Source: Botryotinia globosa
Lineage: Eukaryota > Ascomycota > Leotiomycetes > Helotiales > Sclerotiniaceae
DNA: 64,000 nucleotides
Direction: 5' to 3'
Assembly: GCA_014898425.1 (NCBI GenBank)
Contig: RCSZ01000002.1
Location: forward strand, 496,001-560,000
A program made the translations under genes and the position numbers. Shown here piece after piece: positions 12,863-24,623 of this stretch. The notes beneath the pieces were generated by a model that worked only from the letters and a program-made list of their open reading frames with translations, searched no databases and was not told the DNA's origin. Position 1 is the stretch's first letter, and each line of letters opens with the position of its first letter.

Positions 12863-13319
12863 AGTATTATATAATTATATTTTTATAAATATAATTATAA
12901 AAATCTAAAAAAATAAATTTTATTAAGGCTTGTATGCGAAGTCGGTTTACCTTATTATATTACTTTTATTTTATTTTATTTAGATTTTTTAATTTTATTT
13001 AGATTTTTTTATTTTATTCAGATTTTAGTGGGTTATATCACTTCAGATCATTAATTATATTACTGAACCATGAAAGCTATAATATAAAAATAATTTTTAT
13101 TAATATTAAACCTACTACATTCAATATAAACCCTTTTCAATTGATTATATAAGCTCTAGCTATATTTATATTAATTAAACTTCAACCCTTTGGAAAACTC
13201 TTAGTTTTAAAGCTAACAATATAAAAAATATATCATTTGAAAACCCTTAGCTTTTTATATATAGTTATCACTTTTCTTTTTTTTATTCAATTCATATTAG
13301 CTTAAATAAGCTAATTTAA

Positions 13320-13510
13320 ATGATTTTGTTGAAAAAGTCTAAGCGTTATAGCCACAATGCCAAGAAAGTCGAGCCAATCAGATTGCTTGAATCAAGCCAA
13401 TCAGATCGCTTGAATCGGGTCTCACTAAGCGAGGTTCTCTTTTTTCGTGTCTATACACCTTCGGCCCTCGCGGGCGACAAGATTATTAAGGAGGTAAACC
13501 TCCAATAATA
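13320..13510. other. RIP-spared segment with tandem 23-bp repeat
   Basis: About 190 bp of normal composition sits in the gag-side part of the chromovirus. It holds two adjacent 23-bp near copies (agccaatcagattgcttgaa and agccaatcagatcgcttgaa, each plus three bases) at about 13373-13419. A hairpin ggaggtaaacctcc closes it at about 13490. A 62-codon ORF spans it but resembles nothing I know. Confidence 0.5.
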
Positions 13511-15819
13511 TTTTATAATATAATCAATCATTGTTTAATTATAGATTACAAAAATAAATTAGAATTTCAATAGATTATATTCCTTATTAATTTATTTTCT
13601 AATTCGATTTATATAAATAATTAAATATATTTCGATATGATTATAGATAACCTGTATAACTTCGATCTCTAATCTTCTAAATAATATATTATAATAAATA
13701 TTTGGAGTGAATTAAATAAACAATATCAAATCTTTAATTTTTTATAAAAAGTTTTTATAGATCATAATAAATATAAGATAAGGAAGACTTTATTTAATAA
13801 TTTTATTATTAAATTTAAACAATTTGTTATTAGATATAGAAAAACTATTGAATAATAAATCGCTGATTTTAAGTTTAAGATTTATAGAAATTAATTAATG
13901 TTTTAATTAATTGTTTTAATAAATCTTTTATTATTGATATTGATATGTTAATAATTTAATGATAAGGTATTTATAATGATTTAGAAGAGAAAACTTATTT
14001 TGATAATTAATTTAAAAGCTAGGATATTAATTTCAGTTATAACTAATCGAGATATTATAATAAAAAGTTAATTCTAATTATAGTTTCTTTTATATTAAAA
14101 CTATTTAATAACTTTATATAATTAAATGTTGTTTAATAAGATTAATATTTCCTATTTTACTATATTCGAAAATAATATTTTGATCTTGACCTATATCTTT
14201 ATTACAAGAAATCTAATTATATTATAATAAGAAATAAATCAATAATATAAAATATAATATCAATATTAATATAAAATATAATCTCTATATCAATTGTTTC
14301 TTTATAATTAATCAATATCAAAGTTTTAAATACTATCACAATACTATCAATTTCTTATATCAAAACTCATTTCTATTTGCTAATTGTTTCTTAATTATAT
14401 TATTATATTATATTTCACCAATCCTTTTTAATTTTATTCAAAAGTTTAATCTAAAAGAGTATATTAAAAAATCTATTTATTCAAAGGAAAATAAAAATTC
14501 AATTCCTTAATTTAATATATCAAAAGATTAATCTCGATTTATAATTGTAAATCAAAATCCTTTATAAGAAATTTATTTTTGTAGATTAAAAAATCAATTA
14601 TATCTAGAAATCTTTTATATTTTAGAATAATAAATAACAAATCTTTTAAAATCTTAATAGAAATCTTTTTTGTATTTAATATAATCATTTTGTTTATTAG
14701 TTTTATAAATAATAGAATTATAGATTATAACTTTATTAATAAAAAAATTGTTTTCAAGTTTCAAATATCTATACATCTCTTTCTTTATATATATTACCTA
14801 TTTCTGATTAATAGAAAGCTCTCCAATATCCTTTCTCAATATATACTTTTAAATATATAAATCAATAATTATTAAAAGATTGATTTGTTTTATATTATTA
14901 TTCTATTAATTACAAATCCAATAATCCTTGATTTTCTTTGGTTTCAATATTATAATCTTATTATCAATTGATTAATAATAATATTCAAAGTTGTATTTAT
15001 ATATTGCTCAAGATATTATTACCTTATTAATATTATAATAATTATTATCCCTAATATATTTAATAACTATAAAATAACTTTGCTAAAAAATAACAAAATT
15101 ATATCAATCGATTTCAAATTATCCTTACAAAAGTTTATTTCGAAATTAGTTTTTATAAAAAATATTATCAACAAAAACTTCAAAGTTAAGTTTTTACTAT
15201 TTCAAAATTAATCAGTAATTCTTGAATTTATTAAAGTTTTAAATATCTAAAGAAATTCTAACATTATTAATCTTGAAAACAATAAAAACAAAAACTTTTA
15301 TTATATTTATTATATCGATAATAAAGCAAATACTCAAATTAAAATAATTATTTAATTATTTATTCTTAAAACCAATTCTAATTCAATTCATTATTAATTT
15401 TAGAAAGTATAAGAGATTATTATAAAATCAAAATATTTTATTTTTATTATTATTATTGTTATTTAATTTCTCAAACAAATTATTTGATATTGTATAAAAC
15501 ATTTGTTTCGAAATATAAGATATAAAATTCTTTATAGTTAATAATTTTATATAATTTTATAAAAACGATAATATTTATATTATAAAAGTGTTTTAAAATA
15601 AATTAAATAAAGTTTGCAATTTATATTATATAATAATCGAGAATTCTATTCAATTATATTGAGGTTTAGTAGATAATGATATCAATAAGTTTATAGAAAA
15701 GATAGATTAATTTATTCCTTTTATATTAGAGATTTAAGATAAACTATCTTTTTAGTTTTGTAATCTATATTCAGGATTTCTATCCTTTTTTATTAATGAA
15801 TTTCTATTATAATATTTGT

Positions 15820-16460
15820 GGGATTATAAGATCGAGGTTATATTAGATAAGGAATTACTATATAATAAAGACTATTTAATGTTTTTGATTGAGCTTCAAG
15901 TTGTTTATAGATGGTTTGATAATAATTTGAATAAAGGATTTATTTAAAAATCTTATGTCTAATTAACTATTTTATTCCTTTTAGTTGTTAAACTAGAGGG
16001 AAATGTTTGGATTTATCAAAACTATTAAAATTTAAATAATATTATTATCAAAAATCGATATCTTTTATTATTAATTAAAGAAACCCTTGATACTTTATAT
16101 TATATTAAAATCTATATTAAGTTTGATATTATTATTGTTTTCAATAAGTTATGAATTATAGAAGGCTATAAGTAGAAAACCGTTTTTATTATTTGTTTCG
16201 ATTTATTCGAATTATTAATAATATTCTTCGAATTTTATAATATATTAATCTTATTCTAAAACTATATCAACTATATTCTTTTTAATCTTTTAGATAGAAT
16301 TTATATAATATATTTAGATAATATTTTAATTTATTCTAAAAACATTACAAATTATAGAGAATATATTTACAAAATTATTTAATAATTGATTGATATTAGA
16401 TTACAAATTGATATCGATAAATATAAATTTGAAATAAAAAGAATTAAATATTTCAATTTG
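15820..16460 (+). pseudogene. reverse transcriptase domain remnant of chromovirus
   Basis: In one frame, interrupted by stops, the order of typical gypsy RT blocks is readable: WDYKIEV, a VVYRWFDNN block, an NRYLLLLIKETLD block, then LDRIYIIYLDNILIYS at about 16290-16340. The catalytic YxDD box has its second Asp changed to Asn, a G-to-A change typical of RIP. Non-functional. Confidence 0.85.
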
Positions 16461-16759
16461 ATTATTACTCTAAGAAATATAAAAATAAATTCAAAGAAAA
16501 TCAATATTATATTCAATTGGAAATTATTAATTAAACTCAAAAACTTCTAATGTTTTTTCGAATTTGTTAATTTTTATTAACATTTCATTTACAATTTTTC
16601 TAAAATTGTAAAGCTTTTCAATTACTTTTTGAAGAAAAAGAGGATATGGAATTAGGATTTTGAATAGAAAAATACTTTCATAATATTGAAAAACATTTTC
16701 TTTTTTGTTTTGATTTTTATTATATTTGATTATTATTATTATATAATTATTGAAACTAA

Positions 16760-17180
16760 TATTTCTAATTGAATTGTAAATAGTATTTTTTTATAATATA
16801 ATAATAAGGGAAATCTATATCTAATAATATACTTTTTATCAAAATATAGTATTATTGAATACAATTATAAGATCTATAATAAAGAATTTCTAGTAATTAT
16901 AAAATCATTAAAGAAATAAAAACTGGAATTATATAATGTTTATGAATTATTCGAAATCATTATTAATTATAAAAATCTTGAATATTTTATATCGATAAAG
17001 ATATTAAACCAATAATAAACTAAATAAATTGAATTCTTATTAAAATTCAATTTTTATATTATATATCGATTTGGTTATAAGATTGTTTATTTTGATATTT
17101 TGAATTGTAAAATTGAAGATTATTTAGTATATATTGATTCTAATAATAATCGAATTAAGAATTATTTATAAATAATTCTT
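16760..17180 (+). pseudogene. RNase H domain remnant of chromovirus
   Basis: After RT the frame reads ETNIS (where D-A-S is usual), YFLSKYS, EYNYKIYNKEFLVIIKSLK and NYKNLEYF. This is the standard gypsy RNase H block order with RIP-type substitutions and stops. Non-functional. Confidence 0.8.
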
Positions 17181-17625
17181 CTAGAATAAGTATTTGATAT
17201 TATTATATTTAAGAATATTATTTAATAAGCAAGTAGCGATTTAAATTTGATTATAATCTTAATAGATATAATCATTTTTAATATTAATAAACCGATCGAT
17301 AATTTTATTAATAAAGTATATAAATTATTCAAATTAATAATAATTATATATATAATACTTCGAAACTCTTTTATTTATTATTAGTTATTAAATATTCGAA
17401 AGGATTTTTGAATAGTTTTATAAGATTATAAATTAATAAACAATAAGATTTTCTATTATAATTGTTTTTTTATTCTTTTCTCTATTAAACTTTATATATA
17501 GATTATATATTATATATATTTAATTAAATTAATTAGATATCTAAACTATATTAAAATTATTGATTTTGTTTTTTATATATATTAATAGCTCAATATATTT
17601 AAAGAGATTAAAATATTTGTAAAAG

Positions 17626-17765
17626 TGTTAGGATATATATATAGTAATAAGCTATTAGATTCAATCCCTGATACTGTGCCTTTTGGTTAGATTGTATATA
17701 TGGTGTAGTGGTAAAACTTACAACTTCTATTTGGTTCTATATGAATTGGTTCTATATATATAACA
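17626..17765 (+). repeat. 5' LTR of miniature element
   Basis: Starts tgttaggatatatatatag and ends ataaca. It aligns along its full 140 bp with 18041-18180, with almost only transition differences. It contains aatccctgata, complementary to the site after the LTR. Confidence 0.85.
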
Positions 17766-17767
17766 GA

Positions 17768-17780
17768 ATATCAGGGATTA
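17768..17780 (+). promoter_or_regulatory. putative self-primer binding site of miniature element
   Basis: Two bases after the 5' LTR comes tatcagggattaa. It is the exact 13-nt complement of ttaatccctgata in the 3' LTR, and 11 nt are complementary to the 5' LTR copy. Position and length match the self-priming of Tf1/sushi retrotransposons. Confidence 0.65.
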
Positions 17781-18040
17781 ATTAAGTGAATATTATTTTA
17801 GGATTTCTGATTTGAGTTTGTTTGATTGAAAATATAATAGATATTCTTAATAAGAAGTAAATCAGAAGCAAAGATTTATCTACTTAATAATTGAATATTT
17901 TGAATTCATTAATAATTGATTATTAATAGTGAGAATATAGCTAATACAATTAGTATATTATATATCATATAATTAACTATATAAATAAATATCTCTATGA
18001 TTAGTCTTTTCAGAATGAAAAGAATAAAAGAAGGGAGTTC

Positions 18041-18180
18041 TATTAGGATATATATATAGTAGTAAGCTATTAGATTTAATCCCTGATACTATGCCTTTTG
18101 ATCAGATTGCATGCGTGGCATAGTAATAAAGCTTACAACTTCTATTTGGTTCTATGTGAATTGGTTCCATGTACGTGACA
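18041..18180 (+). repeat. 3' LTR of miniature element
   Basis: Starts tattaggatatatatatag and ends gtgaca. It is less mutated in its second half (gcatgcgtggcatagtaata, ttggttccatgtacgtgaca) than the 5' copy. Confidence 0.85.
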
Positions 18181-18649
18181 AAAAGTTTGTTAATTCTATT
18201 TTCGTATTAAAGCCTTCTATTTTACTATATTTAAATTCCTTGAATTCTTATTAGTATTATTTTATTTTTAGTTAAACATTTTTATTAACTATATTATACT
18301 ATTATTAATCAATAAATATTACAAAAAGAAATATCAATATATTATTATAATTGTTTATTATCTAATCAAGATATAATACTTTATATTAATTATATAACTA
18401 TTCACAAAGAAGTTTATGGATTGATTTGTTAAAAAGATTTATTATTTGTATAATACTTTTAATAATATTATATTTAATAAAAACTTTCAATTTGTTTTTG
18501 AATTTTAAAAGCATTTATGTAAACATTTATTGATTACTTTGAAGTAATCTTTTTTATTTCATTCCAAATCCAATAATTAAATGAAAAGGATTAATATTAT
18601 AATTAAATAATACCTTTATATCTTTATAAATTTCTATTAAAATGATTAG

Positions 18650-19400
18650 CTTAATTAACTTTTATTTGCAAAGTTTATATTGAATAATATTATATTAGAA
18701 ATTATTAGTATATCCTTATTCTTTACTAACTATAATTACTATTTATATCTCGAAATTAAATTATCTATATTAACTTTATTGAATCTATTATATCAAAAGA
18801 AACAAGAATTCCTTAAAACCAACGAAATTATAAATAGATTTGATTTTATTCTAATTAAATTCAAAATACTTATAATTCAATTAATTTAGAAATACAAAAA
18901 TTATACTAATAAAACCTATATTAATACTCCCCTTTATAAAAAAGATAATAAGATATAGATTAATATAAAAAATATGAAAATCAATCGTTTAATTAAAAAA
19001 AATAATGATAAATAGAATAGCTTTTACAAAATTCTTAAAGTTTACAAACAAATTTATTTATTACAACTTTTAATCAATTTCAAGATTTTTCTAATATTTT
19101 ATAATTCATTGCTTTGATTACTTTATTATTTATTAGAATTATTAGGTTAAGATATTATTAATATTATTAAATTATATAGAAATCAAAACCGAGTTTTTGA
19201 AAGAGATAATGAAATATATAAAGAAATCGAACAATAGGAATTCGAAAAAATCCTTGATTATTACAACAAATACGATTTTTATTATTATATCAAATAGAAA
19301 TATTATTTATTATTATAACAATCAATTAAAGATTTCCAAAATTAGAAGGAAATGATTATTGCATTTCATTTAATACATTTAAACAAATTAAACTTACTTA
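18650..19400 (+). pseudogene. integrase C-terminal and chromodomain remnant
   Basis: An open stretch (18680-18889) and its continuation carry FFTNY, FDFILIKFK, a degenerate integrase C-terminal core around FPIFHNSLL-like residues, and finally EFEKILDYYN and YYYIKWKYY, the signature of a chromodomain that targets heterochromatin. Stops interrupt it. Confidence 0.75.
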
Positions 19401-19723
19401 TATAGATTGAATTCAAAAAGTTTGCTACCTTAAATATTATTACACCAGAAATAATTTTTAAACAAAAACCAAATAAATCGAAAAAGATTTGCTAATTGAT
19501 TATTATTTTAAAAACAATTCGCTTTAATCCTATAATAGAAATTAGAATATTCTAATATTATTTTAAAAGATTTTGAGTTTTTATTTGAACAATTTCATTA
19601 TCCATTTAATTTAGATATAATAATAAACTAATTTGTTGAACCGATTCTCTATAACTTTATTGAAAAATAACAGAGTTAGTTTATATCTTAGTTTGTTTGG
19701 GATAAGCAAGCTCTAAGGGGGGG

Positions 19724-19876
19724 TACTATTATAGTATTAATTATATTGTTTTTGTGTTTTAGATACAAATCTTTAATATACTTTTAGTATATTCTACTTC
19801 TTATAATAGGACCTCAATCTTTTATAGCATTTAGAACTCTTATAGTACAATATAAGTCTTTACCTGTACCCTGACA
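19724..19876 (+). repeat. 3' LTR of chromovirus
   Basis: 153 bp, directly after the polypurine tract and ending in ctgaca. Partner of 12041-12190. Confidence 0.87.
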
Positions 19877-19881
19877 AGAAA

Positions 19882-21157
19882 AGTAGAAAAAAAAAATAGA
19901 TTAAATAAAATTAATTAAAAATTTTTATTTATCCCTATAAAAAATAAAAGGGAATAGAGAACTTACTCTTTATTAATATAATAATAATATTTGAAGCTCT
20001 TGTCATCAACTCTCAATACATTGATCTTTAATATTCTTTTTAAATCAAAAATAGTTTTTAATCTTTTTAATACTTTTATCAATTTTATAAAAAAATGTAA
20101 AATAAGCTTTTACTACAAAAGAAAGTTCTATTTTTTTATTTATTCTAAAAAACCTAGGTATAATATTACTTTTAAAATATTATACTAAATATTAATATAT
20201 AATTGATTTTGAGTATTTATTAGATATTTCTATATATACCCATATAATAAATCATAAATATATATCAATATATATATAGATTTTAATCCCAATAAAAATT
20301 AATTTATTATATTCATCAATAGATTAAATAAAATTCGATCCGGAAACTTGATATTCCCTATAAATTGATTGAAGCTTTTTTATATATCTCTGAATATTCT
20401 TAGAATCTATAATTCGAAATATATCAAATAATTTATTTTTAAAACAAATATAAAATATTAATATAAATATAGTTTTTAGTTTTGAATAGAAAAAGAATAC
20501 TATATTATAAAACAAGCTTTTTTTATTTTTTAAAATAAATATATAATATTTTTTTTCTATATTTTTGAATAAATCCCAATTTGATTTTTTTTTTTAGAAT
20601 ATTGAATAGTTATTGATTTTATTTATATTATTTTTTAAATAAAAACTTTTGAAAAAGCTTGAATAATCTATATATTCTTTTAATATAATCTATAAATATA
20701 TTATACCTATTATCTTTAAGAATTATTATTATATAATAAAATAAATAATATAGCAATCTTACTTTTTATTATAAAGTTTTTATAATTGATTCTAAACTTT
20801 CGATTTAAATTCTATTTATTGCAATATTTATCTATAATTCTAAATTTAATATTAATATCAAACTCAATAAAAAATAATTATTAAATAAAATAAATATTAT
20901 ATTTATTAAAGTATTATTATCGAATTGATATTTTATATTGAATTAATAAAATGTGAGATCTATTTATAATAATTATACAAATAGAATTGAATATAATAAT
21001 AAAGAGAATAATAAATAAAATCAAATATTTATAAAAGAATAAAATAAAAGGCTTTATAAAATTATAAAGAGGAAAGTATTATATTATATATATAATATAA
21101 TAATAGATGATACAATTTCTTATTAATATATTACTAAATACTAAATACACTTTTAAC
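19882..21157. other. RIP-degraded AT-rich DNA, right arm of outer transposon
   Basis: Continuation of the outer transposon after the chromovirus. It has A/T-only composition and short stop-bounded frames on both strands. No gene, RNA or repeat can be supported. Confidence 0.5.
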
Positions 21158-21211
21158 TTAAACAGAATTCTATTTTTAGGGTTTATGCTAAATGTTCCTT
21201 ATAGGCCTCGG
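21158..21211 (-). repeat. right terminal inverted repeat
   Basis: Reverse complement of 8146-8199, with the same blocks in inverted order ending in GGCCTCGG. It marks an abrupt return to normal base composition. Confidence 0.75.
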
Positions 21212-21212
21212 T

Positions 21213-21328
21213 ACATCGTCAACCTCAGCAAATCGCAGAGCATATTACCACACCCCGAGAAGATTTTGTATGATGAGGCTGACGATGTTTCACAGGGAGC
21301 GATTGTACGACAGCTGGACAGCAATTAA
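21213..21328 (+). pseudogene. possible 3' fragment of a host gene cut by the transposon
   Basis: Directly after the right inverted repeat, normal-composition sequence stays open to a stop at 21328 and would end ...DEADDVSQGAIVRQLDSN. The open frame runs back into the transposon, where it is meaningless. It may be the last exon of a gene destroyed by the insertion or a chance ORF; no family is recognised. Confidence 0.3.
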
Positions 21329-21567
21329 ACCCCGCATTCTCAAACACATCTACAACTCTACAATTTAATCCTTCTTCTCAAATGATCATTCCACAAGTTG
21401 CATGCAGATTTTGGAAACTCTATATCCCTTCCAATACCTGAATCGGCAATTCTGATGATATTTTAAACCTTGAGAATATATCAACGATATCGATATCACG
21501 TCAAGTGTTCTTGTCTTATCTCATTACAATCTATTAGCTTTCCGCCTCCAAATCAAGTCCCATTAAG

Positions 21568-23782
21568 ATGAGTACATTACAATTCGAGGCGAAATCTTCA
21601 GTTGATGATTTCTCTGCACTACCGCAAGATAATCAACATCATCTGAATACTTTGGAACATGCGGAGGCTATCGATGTGATGGAATCCGACTCCCTGGAAG
21701 TCTCTACTCTGTTGCCTGAGACGGCTAAGACTCAGAAGCTATGCCATTTTTGCGAGCCGATGTTTTCTACAATTGAGAGCCTGGAAAGTCTCATGTCCGA
21801 CGAAGGCTACAAGCATCACACTATAACAGGAGTCAAAGAGTCAGCGGATCATGGATGCGGTTTATGCAATCTCATATACACATGTTTTGCTAGGTTTGAA
21901 AGGTTTGAAAGGTTTGAATTGGGGAATTCGCACATGAGGGTGCGCGCTTCGCTCGTCGAAGAAAGAATCGAAGACGGACTGCCCCTTCCCAAGAGGAAAT
22001 CGATATTTAATAAAGAACACTTACTTCCGAGATCGAGGGAATCTACCATTTCAATTCAATATCCGTTTGATGGATGTAAACTTGATGGACTTACTTTCAA
22101 CTCTCATCCCAAACGTCGATACTTCCCGCTTTGTTTTTTGGCTGATGAAGGTGAGCTTATTCTCCGTGTAACAAATTCTTACTAATTAGTGTCTTCAAGG
22201 GAGTCGGGCGGGTGTGTATATTGAGCGGCAACCTCCTGTAAGCAAGGATAACTTTGGAAGGATCATTCCCCAAATGAAGAAATGGTTAGATGACTGCCGT
22301 CATCATCACTCAAAGCATTGTCGATATTCTATACCAGAATTACCCACGAGAGTGCTTCAAATAGAATCTGAAACTACAAATCTAGTTCGCCTACATGTGA
22401 GTAGACCCAATCAAAAGGACGACTACATCGCTTTAAGCTACTGTTGGGGTGGACCTCAGAGCTTCATAACCACTACTTCTAATCTGGATCATAACATGTG
22501 TGATTTTGACGTTGACAATCTACCCTTAACCTTCAGAGACACAATTTCGATTGCGAAAAGTCTTGGAATACGATATGTTTGGATTGATGCATTGTGCATT
22601 ATCCAAGATAGCGATGCTGACAAAGCCAGAGAGATCGAGGCAATGGGAGACATTTTTAAGAATGCCACGGTGACGATATCTGCGGCAAGCGCAACATCAG
22701 CAGACGGGGGGTTATTTGGTCGTAGAACCACTGAAGATCTATTTCAGATCTCACTTCGCTTGCCTGACAAATCTCTTTCAAAGATATATATTGCCGAGAG
22801 AAAGGATCCCCAGGCATCTGAAGAACCTGTGAATCAGAGAGCCTGGTGTTTCCAGGAATCGATACTATCACCTAGAGTCCTTTCATTTCGATCTACGGAA
22901 CTACTATGGCATTGCCAGACTTTGCAATATGAACCCGTGGCGGAAAGCAATTATTTTTATCATGGGAGAGACGCTGAAATACCTGGAAATATCTTTGGAC
23001 TGGACGTAGAAATAGAATCAAAAGACGCATTTCATCGCGTTCAAACTTGGAACCTGATTGTTGAAGGATTCACGGCGCGTCATCTTACGAACCCTGAAGA
23101 TCGTTTGCCTGCTATATCTGGTATTGCAAATGAATTCGCTTTGGCGTGGAATGATGAGCATGTTCTTGGTGTAATGAGAAGCACAATCGAATACCATTTG
23201 GCTTGGAAGGCACCAAGACATGGAGACCTTCAGGTTGCAAATCCTAGAAACTTGGGAAACGGACGTGCTCCTTCCTGGTCCTGGGTCTCGATTGATTATC
23301 CGGTTCGCTTTACAAAAATTCTTTTGCAACCCGGGTTCACAGCAACATGCCTTGAGATTGACAACACACCAGCCTGCGGAAAAATTGTTCTCGAAGCTAA
23401 ACTTCTTTCTTTAAAAGCTCACCCGATGAACAGCGAAGATGAGAAACTCCTCCAAGAATATTACGATTTTGATGAGGATCTCAAGGCTGAAGCATGTACA
23501 CTCATGCTACTGGCAGAATGTGAGGATACCCTTGAAGCATGTACACTCATGCTACTGGCAGAATGTGAGGATAGAGATGGGAATCCTGGATGTAATCTAT
23601 GTTTTTTGATTTTGAAAAGACTGAGCAACGGATACTACCAGCGTGTTGGTCTATTAGACTGTTGGTTAATTGCCATGTTCCACCCTCCCGGTTGGAGATA
23701 CGCCTTTCACGATTGGATGCGGCCTGAAATTCTTAGAAATTTATTGGTTTCTATCAAGATGTCTCAAGTTACTATTGTTTAA
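21568..23782 (+). CDS. HET-domain (heterokaryon incompatibility) protein
   Basis: Two exons (21568-22150 and 22200-23782; 49-nt intron with branch ctaat) give 721 residues. The N-terminal region has a Cys/His cluster (KLCHFCEPMF, HGCGLCNLIY), common ahead of HET domains. The HET domain starts near residue 270 with YIALSYCWGG, continues through FRDTISIAKSLGIRYVWIDALCIIQDS and SAASATSADGGLFG, and ends past RAWCFQE. HET proteins trigger incompatibility or immune-like cell death after fusion with non-self hyphae. Two local duplications are notable: FERFERFE (9-bp repeats near 21895) and an exact 39-bp repeat that duplicates 15 residues near 23490-23573. The gene lies alone between two AT blocks, a typical accessory position. 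Reading frame and splice sites are intact. Confidence 0.9.
23490..23573 (+). repeat. 39-bp direct repeat inside HET gene
   Basis: Two identical 39-bp copies starting gaagcatgtacactcatgct are separated by 6 bp, giving a 45-bp period. They encode EACTLMLLAECED twice. The frame is kept, so this is an expansion, not a break. Confidence 0.9.
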
Positions 23783-24453
23783 CTACTCTGGATATCTTAG
23801 GATTCGAAAATACTTTCAGGTTTAGAGTTCTAGGAGCTGGACATTGAGAACGAATGATATGTTTCTTCGTCGATTTTGAAGAGTTTATAAAAAAGTTTCT
23901 TGTCATATCAACAACGTCCCTCCGACTGCTTCATAGAAACAACTATTTTATTCGACAATTCATAGCCGCAATTGAAGTCTGATACCTATTTTTGCTTTTC
24001 TCTTCGGTTGGTAAACTGGTTCATGGCTTATATTTACATGAAAATTCAAGTCAAATAAGTACAAGAAACAATCTGAACACACTCTTATCATGCCAGAATA
24101 GAATTCAGAGCACTCAAAACCGTAACACTCCCCTTAGAATTCTTACTATACCAAGAACTCCTTGACGGCTTCTCAACATAGCTTTCTCCACTGGCAGAAG
24201 AGACAGGAACAACGCAAACCCTAATACAAGTATATAAGAGGTTAATCATACCAGGTAATCATGAATGCCATACCGAGTAACTCCCCTTCTCGAGGAAATA
24301 AGAAAATCTAAAATCTCCTTCTCAATCTTCTGAAATGCCTCTCCATATTCATGCATCTCCCTAATATCGCGCGTTACAATGTATCCATGAACAAGTAGCG
24401 GTGCACAAGATAGATATATGCATAGATACTAACATTTTATTCACCAACACAAT

Positions 24454-24623
24454 TATTGGTATCAACTTGGTTGATATAAATATAAGTACTTAGTTCTATA
24501 TGATTGTATTCGTTTTTGATTATTATTATCTATAAAAAACTAGATATTAAATATATAAAAAAGTATTAATGCGATGTTAATTAATACAATACCCTTTTTG
24601 ATTATATAATTGATATCCCAATA
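24454..24623 (-). repeat. copia LTR (3' LTR in element orientation)
   Basis: 170 bp, starting tattggtatcaac and ending atcccaata. It aligns throughout with 30026-30195, mostly transition differences. It is the more heavily mutated of the pair. Confidence 0.87.

Larger units (their letters stand above)
17626..18180 (+). mobile_element. miniature LTR element (TRIM-like) nested in chromovirus
   Basis: A 555-bp element has 140-bp LTRs (17626-17765 and 18041-18180) flanked by a perfect 5-bp duplication, aaaag (17621-17625 and 18181-18185). Only 275 bp lie between the LTRs, and no coding potential is seen there. A purine-rich stretch (aataaaagaagggag) precedes the 3' LTR. Just inside the 5' LTR is a site complementary to the LTR itself (see separate entry). 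It sits in the integrase region of the chromovirus, so it inserted later. It must have been mobilised in trans. Confidence 0.85.
12041..19876 (+). mobile_element. RIP-mutated Ty3/gypsy chromovirus (Tf1/sushi-like)
   Basis: A complete but dead LTR retrotransposon is flanked by a perfect 5-bp duplication, agaaa (12036-12040 and 19877-19881). The 5' LTR is 12041-12190 and the 3' LTR 19724-19876. A polypurine tract (aaggggggg) ends at 19723. Despite many RIP-type stops, the plus strand still shows reverse transcriptase (about 15820-16460) with a YLDN box at about 16309 where YxDD is expected, RNase H (about 16760-17180), the integrase C-terminal part (about 18650-19080) and a chromodomain-like end (about 19210-19380). 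The order RT, RNase H, integrase, chromodomain defines chromoviruses. The frame is broken throughout, so it cannot move on its own. It is nested in the outer transposon and is itself interrupted by a miniature LTR element. Confidence 0.88.
8146..21211. mobile_element. AT-rich degraded DNA transposon with terminal inverted repeats (host of nested elements)
   Basis: The whole block is bounded by inverted repeats. Left 8146-8199 and right 21158-21211 pair over roughly 50 bp with a few mostly transition mismatches; the outer tips are CCGAGGCC on the left and GGCCTCGG on the right. The flanks read TA on both sides (8144-8145, 21212-21213); the pentamer acatc also occurs at 8138-8142 and 21213-21217, so the target duplication could be TA or ACATC. 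Removing the nested chromovirus leaves about 5.2 kb. The interior is extremely AT-rich with stops in all frames, as after RIP, and I could not identify a transposase. A minus-strand reading frame at 9846-10112 may be a decayed coding remnant. Class II origin is inferred from the ends alone. Confidence 0.6.

Noticed and set aside
17695..17760. tRNA gene or tRNA-derived SINE (A-box-like tggtgtagtgg, B-box-like ggttc)
   Set aside because: The repeat unit is fully explained as a 140-bp LTR with its partner copy and target duplication, and no cloverleaf can be drawn.
19991..20188. 65-codon ORF
   Set aside because: Phe/Lys/Tyr-only composition typical of chance frames in A/T-only DNA; no neighbouring coding signal.
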